From NCBI GenBank assembly GCA_024398965.1, contig JAKSIF010000027.1, positions 1 to 35,454 on the forward strand: a stretch of DNA of 35,454 bases, in the 5' to 3' direction. Under the pieces are notes generated by a model. The model searched no databases and had not been told where the DNA came from. It worked only from the letters and a program-made list of their open reading frames with translations. The DNA is from Fibrobacter sp. (GTDB taxonomy: Bacteria; Fibrobacterota; Fibrobacteria; Fibrobacterales; Fibrobacteraceae). Position numbers and translations under genes: made by a program. Below are positions 17,571-25,198 of the stretch, piece after piece; positions within the stretch are counted from its first letter, which is position 1; each line of letters opens with the position of its first letter.

Positions 17571-17605
17571 GTCGACGCTGTTTTCGGATGGCGTCGGCTT
17601 TTTTT
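17571..17605 (+). terminator. Intrinsic terminator after the mini-ORFs
   Basis: GTCGACGC pairs with GCGTCGGC (one T-G wobble) around TGTTTTCGGATG and is followed by seven T. Confidence 0.8.
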
Positions 17606-17614
17606 ATGGGAAAA

Positions 17615-17642
17615 AAGCCCCAGGGAAAAATCCCTAGGGCTT
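17615..17642 (-). terminator. Second terminator-like hairpin, minus orientation
   Basis: AAGCCC-C-AGGGA pairs with TCCCT-A-GGGCTT around AAAA. Six A on the left would act as a T-run for minus-strand transcripts, although no minus-strand gene is evident just to the right. It may insulate the 17816 gene pair. The remainder to 17815 holds only an inverted repeat CCTTTG/CAAAGG (17714-17734) and a TATATT (17780-17785) that may belong to the promoter of the next gene. Confidence 0.5.
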
Positions 17643-17815
17643 ATATGGAGTGTGTTTTGTGCTATGTAATCTAGATTTTGAAGAAACACATTTGTAGGAT
17701 CATGGAATATATCCCTTTGTAATTATTGCAAAGGTGAATGGGGGCGATAGGGTGAAATTTTGAGTGGCGTAGGCTATCTTATATTCGATAAATTATGTAG
17801 AATTAGGAATGGCCT

Positions 17816-18721
17816 ATGCTGAATATTGACGAAATTGGTGATTACAGAGATCTGCTGAAGAATTACTATGCCCAGCGCAAGCTGGAGCTTCCTCTGTATT
17901 CCTACAAGATGATGGGCCAAAAGCTGGGGCTTGAAACCAGCCAGATGTTCCGTGTGCTGAACAAGGAACTTCACTTGCCCAATCGTAGCATACCCCTGGT
18001 CAAGGATCTGCTCGACCTGAAGGGCCGTAGTGGTGAACTGTTTGAAATTCTGGTGGCGGCATCCAAGACCAAGTCTCCGGCAAAAAAAGACAAGCTTTAT
18101 AAGATGGCGCTGTCCCTGAAGGACGTTAAGATGCGCCAGCTCAATACAAACGAACTTTTGTTCTTGGGTAAGTGGTGGATTCCTGTGGTCCGCACCTTGA
18201 TCGAAATGAACAACGGTTCGGCAGTAGTTTCTCAGTTGGTCAAGCAGATTACACCAACGGTTTCTAAGGAACAGGTGGAAGAGGCTATCCGCGTATTGAG
18301 GGAACTGAAATTGATTACTCCCTTGGCTTCTGAACGTTTTGCCGTTGGTCAGACCAATTTCACATCGTCGGGTACGGCCAAGGTGACTGCGATTCGCAGC
18401 TACCAGAATCAGCTTTTGGCGCTGGCACAGAACGCTTTGGCAACAGTTGAACCGGAACAGCGAAACATGTCTTCGTTGTTGGTTGGCGTAGACGAGGATT
18501 GCTTTAACGACCTTAAGGAAATGACTTTGGAATTCCGTCGTCAGGTGCAGAAGCGAGTTGAAGAAGTGCAGAAACCGACGAAGGTGATGCAGTTCATGTT
18601 CTCTCTGTTCCCCGTGGCCGATATGAACATGGGAGTGAATGGTGGCTCTGCAGGTAAGTCTGTTGCGGGCGGTGTCGCAAAAACCGGTGAGGCTTCCGCA
18701 GCGAAAGGGGTGAAGAAATGA
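17816..18721 (+). CDS. TIGR02147-family protein
   Basis: The 301-aa protein fits the TIGR02147 (DUF4423-containing) paralogous family, which I associate with Fibrobacter and relatives. It begins with IDEIGDYRDLLKNYYAQRK...YSYKMMGQKLGLETSQMFRVL, a helix-turn-helix-like start. It continues with LFEILVAASKTKSPAKKDKLY, KWWIPVVRTLIEMN and a winged-helix-like VEEAIRVLRELKLI. It ends in a Gly/Ala/Lys low-complexity tail. The family is thought to be regulatory; its target is not known. AGGA lies 7 nt before ATG. Its stop overlaps the start of a secreted lipoprotein gene (ATGA), so the two are translationally coupled. Confidence 0.8.
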   Translation: MLNIDEIGDYRDLLKNYYAQRKLELPLYSYKMMGQKLGLETSQMFRVLNKELHLPNRSIPLVKDLLDLKGRSGELFEILVAASKTKSPAKKDKLYKMALSLKDVKMRQLNTNELLFLGKWWIPVVRTLIEMNNGSAVVSQLVKQITPTVSKEQVEEAIRVLRELKLITPLASERFAVGQTNFTSSGTAKVTAIRSYQNQLLALAQNALATVEPEQRNMSSLLVGVDEDCFNDLKEMTLEFRRQVQKRVEEVQKPTKVMQFMFSLFPVADMNMGVNGGSAGKSVAGGVAKTGEASAAKGVKK

Positions 18722-20058
18722 GGTGTGGTATGGTAAAGAATTTCTGGCGAGGCGCACTGCCTTTGGCTGCGTCTACTTTTGCTGCCGTCGGTTTATCCGC
18801 TGGCCTTATGGCCTGTTCTTCCGATGAAAAGGTGGCTGGTGTCAGCACCGTAGAAACAGAAAATGCCTATGTCATTAAGGTTGTGGACGAAGGTGGCGTT
18901 CCCGTTGCTAATGCCACGGCTCGTTTAAGGCCTGCCGATTATTTGCCAGAGCTGAATTCTGCATTGACGAAAAAATCTGTGGCAGAAGACTCGGATATTA
19001 TGATGCCGGCGGATAGTTCGGTGAAGCCGATGGATCTCTCCAGGGGAACTTGTTACAAGGATCGTCAAATTTGTGTGTATAGGTCCGATTCTCTCGGGTT
19101 TATTTCTCTTGATAGCCTGATTGCGGATTCCATGACTCTGGAAATCCTGGATGGTCAACGTGGTTCCTTTACGACGCTTGTTGCCAATGAAATTCAGGAG
19201 GGAGATTCTGCTGAAATCACGATAAATCCCTATGGTATGATGGTCGGCAAGGTTGATTTGCCCGAGGGTGAAAAATTTGCTTGGGTTCAAATCTATGGTA
19301 CCGACCGCAAGATGAAAACAGATAGTCTCGGTAATTTTGGATTTGGATTGCTTGCACCAGGTGACTATCGCATTCGTATTGTGGTTGGCGAAACTGTTAC
19401 GGAAGAATCGAAGAATGTCGTACCTTACGTAAGGCCTGCGGAGTCTTCTTCCAGTTCTTTGCCAGAGTCCTCCAGTTCCGAGGAAGTCCTCAACTACTTG
19501 AGTGTCTTGGATTTTGAAAATGGACTAAAGTCCAACATCGTGTTCGCCGGAGATTCCTGTGAACTTTACCTGAAGCCGACGGATACCACATCGGTGGTGA
19601 TGTCTCCGGGAGAATATGAGGCTGAATTGTCCATTGTGGAGGCGGGCGCAGGTCGCGAAGGCCATGCCATGCATTGGACTACTTCTGCGAAGACTGGCCA
19701 GTGGTCTTTCATGGGCCTGTGGATGTGCTCCAGCACCAATCCCTGTGATTTCAGCGTGGTGGACTCCATCGTGTATTACGTCCGCGGTACGGGCTCCTAT
19801 TCCTTCAATCTGGAAACCATTATTGAAGGTGCTGCCGGCAAGGCCGTGTTCCTGGACACCTTGCAGAGTGCTGATGAATGGGAGCGTGTGGTGATCAAAG
19901 CTTCCGATTTCATGGAAGGCGATAGCACCTACGGCAACATGGGCTGGGACTTTGTCAGCAAGCAGGTGACCAACATCGCGGTTCCCGCTTACTTTGATAC
20001 AGAAATCTGGATCGATGACATTCGATTCTACGGCGTTACCAAGGAAGACTTGCCGTAA
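18718..20058 (+). CDS. Fibrobacter surface lipoprotein with Ser linker and CBM11/CIA30-like C-terminal domain
   Basis: The 446-aa protein has a long signal peptide and lipobox (GLMACSS). An N-terminal region with carboxypeptidase-regulatory-like beta domains follows (YVIKVVDEGGVPVANATARLRP; DSLGNFGFGLLAPGDYRIRI). A serine linker (SSSSSLPESSSSEE, about residue 243-256) leads to a C-terminal jelly-roll-like domain (LDFENGLKSN ... TEIWIDDIRFYGV), whose end is typical of CBM11 or CIA30-type galactose-binding folds. It may bind plant polysaccharide at the cell surface. It overlaps the upstream TIGR02147 gene by 4 nt and ends before a strong terminator. Confidence 0.7.
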   Translation: MRCGMVKNFWRGALPLAASTFAAVGLSAGLMACSSDEKVAGVSTVETENAYVIKVVDEGGVPVANATARLRPADYLPELNSALTKKSVAEDSDIMMPADSSVKPMDLSRGTCYKDRQICVYRSDSLGFISLDSLIADSMTLEILDGQRGSFTTLVANEIQEGDSAEITINPYGMMVGKVDLPEGEKFAWVQIYGTDRKMKTDSLGNFGFGLLAPGDYRIRIVVGETVTEESKNVVPYVRPAESSSSSLPESSSSEEVLNYLSVLDFENGLKSNIVFAGDSCELYLKPTDTTSVVMSPGEYEAELSIVEAGAGREGHAMHWTTSAKTGQWSFMGLWMCSSTNPCDFSVVDSIVYYVRGTGSYSFNLETIIEGAAGKAVFLDTLQSADEWERVVIKASDFMEGDSTYGNMGWDFVSKQVTNIAVPAYFDTEIWIDDIRFYGVTKEDLP

Positions 20059-20108
20059 ACTTTTGGCTGTTTCATAAAGCGGAACAGATAAAGAAATGGA
20101 TGAAAAAA

Positions 20109-20136
20109 GGCAGGCTCTTTCGAGTCTGCCTTTTTT
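20109..20136. terminator. Strong bidirectional terminator
   Basis: GGCAGGCTC pairs with GAGTCTGCC around TTTC, with six A to the left and six T to the right. It ends the lipoprotein transcript and can also end minus-strand transcripts leaving thrS fragment D. Confidence 0.85.
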
Positions 20137-20148
20137 AGCTGTCATTGG

Positions 20149-20179
20149 ATCCTATCGGACGCAAAGCGTCCTCCAGGAT
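20149..20179. repeat. REP-like nested palindrome at the end of thrS fragment D
   Basis: An outer ATCCT/AGGAT stem encloses an inner hairpin GGACGC-AAA-GCGTCC. The same layout with a different inner stem recurs after thrS fragments B (27504-27541) and C (33632-33670). Confidence 0.6.
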
Positions 20180-20193
20180 GACGTGCGGTTCTA

Positions 20194-20355
20194 TTAGCGA
20201 ACAACCTTGCGGTCGTCTTCGGTCATAGCGAGGAATTGGACTCCTACGGAGTCCCAGCCGTAGCGGCTCGGAAATGCCCATATAAATATGGTCACATCAC
20301 TCGCCTTGGACGGCTGTCTGCGACGGTCATCTGACCCTTGGGCACACCTTCGATG
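20194..20355 (-). pseudogene. thrS remnant D: last about 30 codons, split by a P element
   Basis: The minus strand ends in TEDDRKVVR-stop, the same C-terminus as fragment B. The frame is interrupted by an 80-bp P element. Beyond it, GVPKGQMTVA matches the DKGAMTVA segment that should directly precede FLAMTEDDRK. The remnant then runs into the terminator of fragment A. It is only the extreme 3' tip of a threonyl-tRNA synthetase gene. Confidence 0.6.
20238..20317. repeat. P element P-D (80 bp) inside thrS remnant D
   Basis: Hairpin 1 is GGACTCC-TAC-GGAGTCC and hairpin 2 is CCATAT-AA-ATATGG. They are joined by the conserved linker with CGGCTCGG, and the element ends with ACTCGCCTTG. Removing exactly 80 bp restores the reading TVAEFLAM across the junction. 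Confidence 0.7.
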
Positions 20356-20368
20356 TGAATGCATTTGC

Positions 20369-20397
20369 AAAAAAAAACAGGCTTCAAAAGAAGCCTG
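20369..20397 (-). terminator. Terminator of thrS fragment A
   Basis: CAGGCTTC and GAAGCCTG pair around AAAA. Nine A on the left become a T-run for minus-strand transcripts. Confidence 0.8.
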
Positions 20398-20609
20398 CTT
20401 TTAAGAACCTAAGATTGATTTAGACTAGCGAACGACCTTACGATCATCAGCAGTCATATCCAAGAAGGCCTGAACAGTCATGCTGCCCTTATCGCCTTCC
20501 TTACGCTTGTTGACGGAAACCTTGCCTTCGGCCATTTCCTTTTCGCCAACGATGATCTTGTACGGAACCTTCTGGAGTTCGCACTGACGGAACTTGTAGC
20601 CCAGCTTTT

Positions 20610-20690
20610 GACGCCTGCGGCGTCCGCGGCTGCACCTCGGTCATAAAATTATGCGAGCATAATTTTGCGACACTCGGTTTGCACGCTTTT
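20610..20690. repeat. P element P1 (81 bp) in thrS fragment A
   Basis: Hairpin 1 is GACGCC-TGC-GGCGTC and hairpin 2 is AAAATTATGC-GA-GCATAATTTT. GCTTTT occurs on both sides (20604-20609 and 20685-20690) but only once in uninterrupted fragment C, so it may be a 6-bp target duplication. The length is a multiple of three. Confidence 0.7.
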
Positions 20691-20770
20691 CGTTGGATTC
20701 GTCGATGTCGCAGCGGACGCCGGCGTTCACCAGTTCGCGTTCCACCTTGTGGGCGTATTCAGCGAACTTT

Positions 20771-20850
20771 GGACGCCGATGGCGTCCGCACTACGGCTCA
20801 CCAATAAAAATACGCAAGCGTATTTTTGCAGGATTCGCCTTGTATGCTAT
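20771..20850. repeat. P element P2 (80 bp) in thrS fragment A
   Basis: Hairpin 1 is GGACGCC-GAT-GGCGTCC and hairpin 2 is AAAATACGC-AA-GCGTATTTT. Linker CTACGGCTCA lies between them and ATTCGCCTTG follows. Defined by comparison with uninterrupted fragment C around 33970. Confidence 0.7.
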
Positions 20851-21280
20851 TCAGAAATGGGGAGGACGCGTGCCTGGACCGGAGCGAGCCACAGCGGGAA
20901 ATCGCCCATGAATTCTTCGATGAGGATGCCCAGGAAGCGTTCGATGGAACCCACGGCTGCACGGTGCAGCATAACGGGGATGTGCTTCTGGTTGTCCTTA
21001 CCCACATATTCTGCACCGAGGCGCTGCGGGAGGTTGAAGTCCACCTGGATGGTACCGCACTGCCAATCACGGCCGAGGGAATCCTTCAGGGTGAATTCAA
21101 GCTTCGGGCCGTAGAAGGCGCCTTCGCCCGGGTTCAAGATGTAGTCGAGGCCAGCAAGCTTGGTGGCTTCTTCGAGAGCGGCTTCAGCCTTGTCCCAAAG
21201 TTCGTCAGAACCCACGCGGCGTTCCGGACGGGTGGAGAACTTCACCACGATGGAATCGAAACCGAAGTCGTGGTAGATTT

Positions 21281-21359
21281 GACGCCTTCGGCGTCCGTGG
21301 CTACGCTCGGTCATGCCAGTCTGCAAGCAGCCTGTCGCGACACTCGCTTGCACACTTTT
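21281..21359. repeat. P element P3 (79 bp) in thrS fragment A
   Basis: Hairpin 1 is GACGCC-TTC-GGCGTC. Linker CTACGCTCGGTCATG and tail ACTCGCTTGC match the family. The second hairpin is degenerate around TCTGC-AA-GCAGC. The insertion shifts the thrS frame and brings a stop at 21301. Confidence 0.65.
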
Positions 21360-21677
21360 CCTTCACGAGAGCGCAGAAGTCTGCCACTTCGGAAGCGATC
21401 TGTTCTTCGGTACAGAAGATATGAGCGTCATCCTGCACGAAGCCGCGGACGCGCATCAAACCGTGCATGGTACCGGCAGGTTCGTAACGGTGGCACTTAC
21501 CGAATTCAGCAAGACGCATCGGGAGATCACGCCAGCTGCGGAGGCCGGTGTTGAAGATCTGAATGTGGCAGGGGCAGTTCATGGGCTTCACAGCCATTTC
21601 AACGTCGCCAGCCATGGTCTTGAACATGTTTTCGTTGTACTTGTCGGCGTGGCCGGACTTGATCCACAAAGTCTTGT

Positions 21678-21753
21678 GGCGACTTCGTCGCCTCCCGCAT
21701 CGGCTCGGCTATGGGCAAACGCGTTTGCCCGCAGCACTCGCCTTGGGCGGTAG
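21678..21753. repeat. P element P4 (76 bp) in thrS fragment A
   Basis: Hairpin 1 is GGCGAC-TTC-GTCGCC and hairpin 2 is GGGCAAAC-GC-GTTTGCCC. Linker CGGCTCGGCTAT and tail ACTCGCCTTG match the family. It is absent from fragment C at the equivalent site near 34721. Confidence 0.7.
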
Positions 21754-21760
21754 TCACGAT

Positions 21761-21835
21761 TGGGATGCAAGCATCCCAGCTCTTCGGCTCGGCAATGGAC
21801 AAACGAGTTTGTCCGCTGCTCTCGCCTTGCATCGC
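21761..21835. repeat. P element P5A at the 5' boundary of thrS fragment A
   Basis: Hairpin 1 is GGGATGC-AA-GCATCCC and hairpin 2 is GGACAAAC-GA-GTTTGTCC, with linker CTTCGGCTCGGCAAT. The orthologous element beside fragment C (34729) keeps hairpin 1 but has a different hairpin 2. About 48 conserved nt join it to the R element. Confidence 0.7.
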
Positions 21836-21883
21836 TGTCCGGAGTAATGACTTCAAGGTAGCCACGAAATCTGCTTATTATGG

Positions 21884-22018
21884 GCGTTCCCCGCACTATC
21901 GTGTGGGTCGGGCTATATTGCAAGGCCACCCGTGCGCACCTGCGGCACGCCCGCGCGGCTCTTGCAACCAAGCCTCGCTCCGCGAGTCTTGTCCCCAAGG
22001 GGTCACTATCCCTAACGC
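21884..22018 (-). repeat. R element, copy R2 (135 bp)
   Basis: GCGTT/AACGC ends are paired. Internal stems include CCCCGCAC/GTGTGGG, TTGCAAG/CTTGCAA, a long GC-rich inner arm, CTCGC/GCGAG and AGGGG/TCCCT. It follows P5A after 48 conserved nt. On the minus strand it precedes thrS fragment A. Its outer end is about 30 nt from the truncated lipoprotein frame at 22052. Confidence 0.7.
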
Positions 22019-22051
22019 AAAACATCTTCATGCTTAAATTGATTCTTTTGA

Positions 22052-22840
22052 AGAAATTATAATTACCAGGTATTCGTCTTGAAGGTGATGGACCTCTGCT
22101 ATGTCGAGGCGGATCTCCTGACAAAACGTTTAGGCGACACCTTGGAAATCGAATATGGCCCCGACCGTGTGGAATCAACATGCACGTGCTATAGCGACCA
22201 CTGGTTCGATATTGCCCCCGAAAACAAGGACATCAGGTATTTCAAGTTCAGCGGAAAAATCTACGAAATTGACCCCGGCCCCGCTCCAGGACCTTCGAAA
22301 AAAGTAAAAAAAGCAGACGAAGGCCCTGAACTGACAGATGCCCGAGACGGACAAGTTTACAAGACGATTCAACTCGGCGAACAGACCTGGACGGCCGAAA
22401 ATCTCAACTTTGAAATTGAAGATGGTGTCCAAAGTTGGTGCAACGGAAACAAAGGCGAAAACTGCGATAAGTACGGTCGTCTATACACACTCGCCGCCGC
22501 AAAGACAGCCTGCCCACCCGATTGGCACTTGCCTTCAGTTGATGAGTGGCCCACAAAGGGGAATGGTGGCTACTCGGCGTTTTACGCTTATGGCGTTGAG
22601 GGTTGGGGAAATGCAAAAGACGAATACGGGTTCGCAATTTTGCCCGCAGGGAACTATCAAGCAGAATTCCAAAATTATCTTGAGCCGGGCCTTTTAGCAT
22701 TCTTTTGGACATCCACAATAGACAAACTCAATCATAATTGTCCTAAAATGATTCATGTTGGCGACGGTTCCGAAGGAATGGTAAGCGTCTGTAGCGACAA
22801 CGAAAACGACGGATTATCAGTCCGCTGCGTAAAGGACTAG
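22052..22840 (+). pseudogene. 5'-truncated FISUMP-domain protein (Fibrobacter major paralogous domain)
   Basis: The frame opens right after a stop at 22049 and has no signal peptide. Its first usable start is TTG at 22079, giving about 253 aa. The C-terminal 170 residues are the Fibrobacter succinogenes major paralogous domain: DARDGQVYKTIQLGEQTWTAENLNF, CDKYGRLYTLAAAKTACPPDWHLPS, FAILPAGNY, FFWTST and LSVRCVKD. In this family such domains sit on secreted lipoproteins, so the missing signal sequence suggests the 5' end was cut off at the R2 junction. A cytoplasmic product from TTG is possible but less likely. Confidence 0.6.
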
Positions 22841-22864
22841 ATTTACAATATTATATTTATAGCC

Positions 22865-24028
22865 ATGAACATAAGGCTGCGTAAAATTCTGAGAAAAATA
22901 TTCCTTTCTTCTACCGCGTTTCTATGGTTCGGATGCGATAACGGCTCTACTGATGATGGTCTTTCCTTCAAGTATGACACTTCCATCAATTACGACGAAA
23001 ATTTCTTCGCATTGGATTCCATTTCGGACTGTGCCAAGACCCAAGTCGATGTCGAGGAAATCGAAAGTCAAGATACCGTATTCATCGAAAATGACAATGG
23101 GCAAAACAGAATCTTTTTTCCTACGCAAATATACTATTCAAAGGATAATGTGAAATCCATTGGTGTCCATATCAACGAAGACACCTTGACTGTTGCTCTG
23201 ATTGAAAAAGAAAAGACCCCAAATATTAGCCTTGATTGTCCCGTTAGAGTCTATGCAACTCAAATAAACGATGCAGACCTGAATGGCAAGATTCTTAAAA
23301 TACAATATACCGGAAAATTGCCGCTCGTTTATCGCAAAAACGCATTGTATGGTAGTTCAACGGAATGCCATAGTGAAATTCAATGTGAAAATATGGATGA
23401 ATCGGACATCAGCACATGGGCATTCACTGTAAAAGATTCCGTCGGCAACGATATAAAATACATCACCGACACAAGATATGTTGAAAAGAACAGTTGGGGA
23501 CAAGGCGACTATACAACGACAGAAACATTCACAGTCAGAAAAGACGGTTCAAGAAAAGTCAGACACGCGATGCAATACTCGAATGGAGACACACTATGGA
23601 GAAAAGAATTTTTTGAGGCAACTGTTTCAATTTGCAAGGAAATGGTCGAAAATCAATGTTGTAGAAATCCCGAAAGATGCATTATACATGAAGAAGATGC
23701 TTTGAAGATAAACTGTTACGCCACATTCTTACCCCTTGAAACAGGCGATTCTTTGAAGATTGCTGAATGCGAAAATGGGCAGATGTTCCTTTATGAACCT
23801 GATGATATTTTTTGGAGAGATGACAAGGATATTCCCGAAGGGGTCGAACGTAATTTCACGCCAAAAGAAAATGTTGGTGTAAATTGTGAAAGGGAACTAT
23901 CGTGCTATGATGGATATGACGCGCAAGGAAATCCGTTTGGGGATTGCGCTTACACACCATTTTGTCCGCCGAAGCCTGTGATAGTAGAAAAGGCAGAAAA
24001 CAAGGTTTCGAACAATGTCTTATGGTAG
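22865..24028 (+). CDS. Lipoprotein, Cys-rich, unknown function
   Basis: The 387-aa product has a basic start and a lipobox (TAFLWFGCDN, Cys near residue 24). The mature part holds at least sixteen Cys (for example QCCRNPERC, CERELSCYDGYD, DCAYTPFCPP), suggesting disulfide-rich extracellular domains. No family is recognised. Codon use is AT-richer than in the core genes upstream, consistent with island origin. It starts 24 nt after the truncated FISUMP frame and may share its transcript. Confidence 0.6.
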   Translation: MNIRLRKILRKIFLSSTAFLWFGCDNGSTDDGLSFKYDTSINYDENFFALDSISDCAKTQVDVEEIESQDTVFIENDNGQNRIFFPTQIYYSKDNVKSIGVHINEDTLTVALIEKEKTPNISLDCPVRVYATQINDADLNGKILKIQYTGKLPLVYRKNALYGSSTECHSEIQCENMDESDISTWAFTVKDSVGNDIKYITDTRYVEKNSWGQGDYTTTETFTVRKDGSRKVRHAMQYSNGDTLWRKEFFEATVSICKEMVENQCCRNPERCIIHEEDALKINCYATFLPLETGDSLKIAECENGQMFLYEPDDIFWRDDKDIPEGVERNFTPKENVGVNCERELSCYDGYDAQGNPFGDCAYTPFCPPKPVIVEKAENKVSNNVLW

Positions 24029-24076
24029 ATTGTTTGTGGTTTCTTCATGTTAAAAACGCATAAGAGGATTTGAGAA

Positions 24077-24931
24077 ATGAATAAGAGCCTAATTTACCTG
24101 ATAGCCGTTTCTCTGTGGCTTCTGGCCTGTAGCGATTCGTCGTCGGAACCGCAAAAAGAAGAATATGATATAAGCGGATGCTGCTCCGGGGAATGGACTA
24201 TCGAAAGAATCATTTCGATCAATAGTCTTGGAGATACCATAAACATACGAAATGGAGATTCCACATATACAAATAAGGGCGTGTGCAATCCACCGCCTCC
24301 GAGTGTAATGACTTTCATGTGTGCGGAAACTCCGTTTAGATTTGTTGATTCTGTCGTTATAGATTCAAGCATTTCATCTTCTAGCGAACAACTTTCTTCA
24401 TCTTCGCTTCATAATTCCGATTCTATCCAAACACTGGAAGCATTTCTCGAAGAATACGACATAACAGACTATTCCTTTGATAAAAATGTTCTCGCTTACA
24501 ACGAGACTTCCGGCTACTGCGATGCGTTGCAGAACACCTGCTTCGAAGCACCGGGCATAAGCGAGTTCAGAACATTAGGGCTGCACAGGTTCGAGGCAAA
24601 CGACATCACTGCATTGACGACAATTTTTCCGCACGCTGCGGCAGCGATGAACAATAAAATCGAGGGGTGCCCGCTTTATGTGCTGAATATCAGCGACACT
24701 TCGCCCGCAATCCACATTCTCACCAACATCACGAAAGACACCGTCACCATCGTAAATATCAGCGACGAGTGCGCCTATGTGCCGAGACCCTTCGACATGA
24801 ATGTCGGATTCTTGTTCACCTATTGCGACGAACTTTCCGAAAATCCCGAAGTCGTCACCACACAAGTGTTTGACGACAAAATGGAATGCGGAACAATTGA
24901 ATACGCGGAATGCATAAGCGAAAGACTCTAA
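24077..24931 (+). CDS. Lipoprotein with short Ser linker, unknown function
   Basis: The 284-aa protein has a lipobox (LWLLACSDSSSE, Cys about residue 18), a serine stretch (SSISSSSEQLSSSSLHNSDS, about residues 96-115) typical of Fibrobacter surface proteins, and a C-terminal domain with spaced Cys (CDALQNTC, CAYVPR, CDELS, MECGTIEYAEC). No family is recognised. The start at 24077 follows GAGGA-type sequence (AAGAGGATTTGAGAAATG). It probably shares transcription with the preceding lipoprotein gene. Confidence 0.6.
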   Translation: MNKSLIYLIAVSLWLLACSDSSSEPQKEEYDISGCCSGEWTIERIISINSLGDTINIRNGDSTYTNKGVCNPPPPSVMTFMCAETPFRFVDSVVIDSSISSSSEQLSSSSLHNSDSIQTLEAFLEEYDITDYSFDKNVLAYNETSGYCDALQNTCFEAPGISEFRTLGLHRFEANDITALTTIFPHAAAAMNNKIEGCPLYVLNISDTSPAIHILTNITKDTVTIVNISDECAYVPRPFDMNVGFLFTYCDELSENPEVVTTQVFDDKMECGTIEYAECISERL

Positions 24932-25037
24932 AAATCAACCAAATCTATGGCGGGGGGCAAAATATAAACGGATGCACAGCCCTCATGATAATAAGCCAAA
25001 AGATTTTTTGCTGCGAAACAGAGCCAACTAACTTTAG

Positions 25038-25196
25038 GGCACCTCTAATAATTGCTTTGAATGAAGAAAATCACGGAGAACCGAGCGATTGCAGGAACGA
25101 AAAATGGCCAATACTGGAGGTATTGGCCACTTTTGAGAGACGAACAAGCGCGATGTGTTACACGTGATTTTCTGAAAATGAATTATTAGAGGTGAC
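25038..25196. mobile_element. Foldback MITE (159 bp) with 6-bp target duplication
   Basis: Left end GGCACCTCTAATAATT and right end AATTATTAGAGGTGAC are inverted repeats (15 of 16 match). After a short spacer both arms also share GAAAATCACG. The direct repeat CTTTAG flanks the element (25032-25037 and 25197-25202). The centre is the perfect hairpin TGGCCAATAC/GTATTGGCCA, which may act as a terminator for the genes on both sides. There is no coding capacity. The rest of the 24932-25198 gap shows nothing else. Confidence 0.7.
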
Positions 25197-25198
25197 CT

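Larger units (their letters stand above)
20425..21760 (-). pseudogene. thrS fragment A: threonyl-tRNA synthetase catalytic and anticodon-binding part, broken by four P elements
   Basis: Pieces translate to ThrRS segments: [29 protein letters not shown] (zinc Cys), [17 protein letters not shown] (motif 2), [10 protein letters not shown], then LGIEF-type core and, after breaks, the anticodon-binding domain ending DDRKVVR. Compared with fragment C it carries insertions of 81, 80, 79 and 76 bp at 20610, 20771, 21281 and 21678. Three shift the frame and stops follow (at 21301 and 20847), so no full product is possible. The N-terminal TGS and editing domains and motif 1 are absent; a fifth P element and an R element lie upstream instead. 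Outside the insertions, identity to fragment C looks very high except in the last 35 codons. Confidence 0.8.

Noticed and set aside
21884-22018. R elements as T-box leaders controlling thrS
   Set aside because: The conserved T-box sequence (AGGGTGG...) is absent, and copy R1 is not upstream of any synthetase gene.
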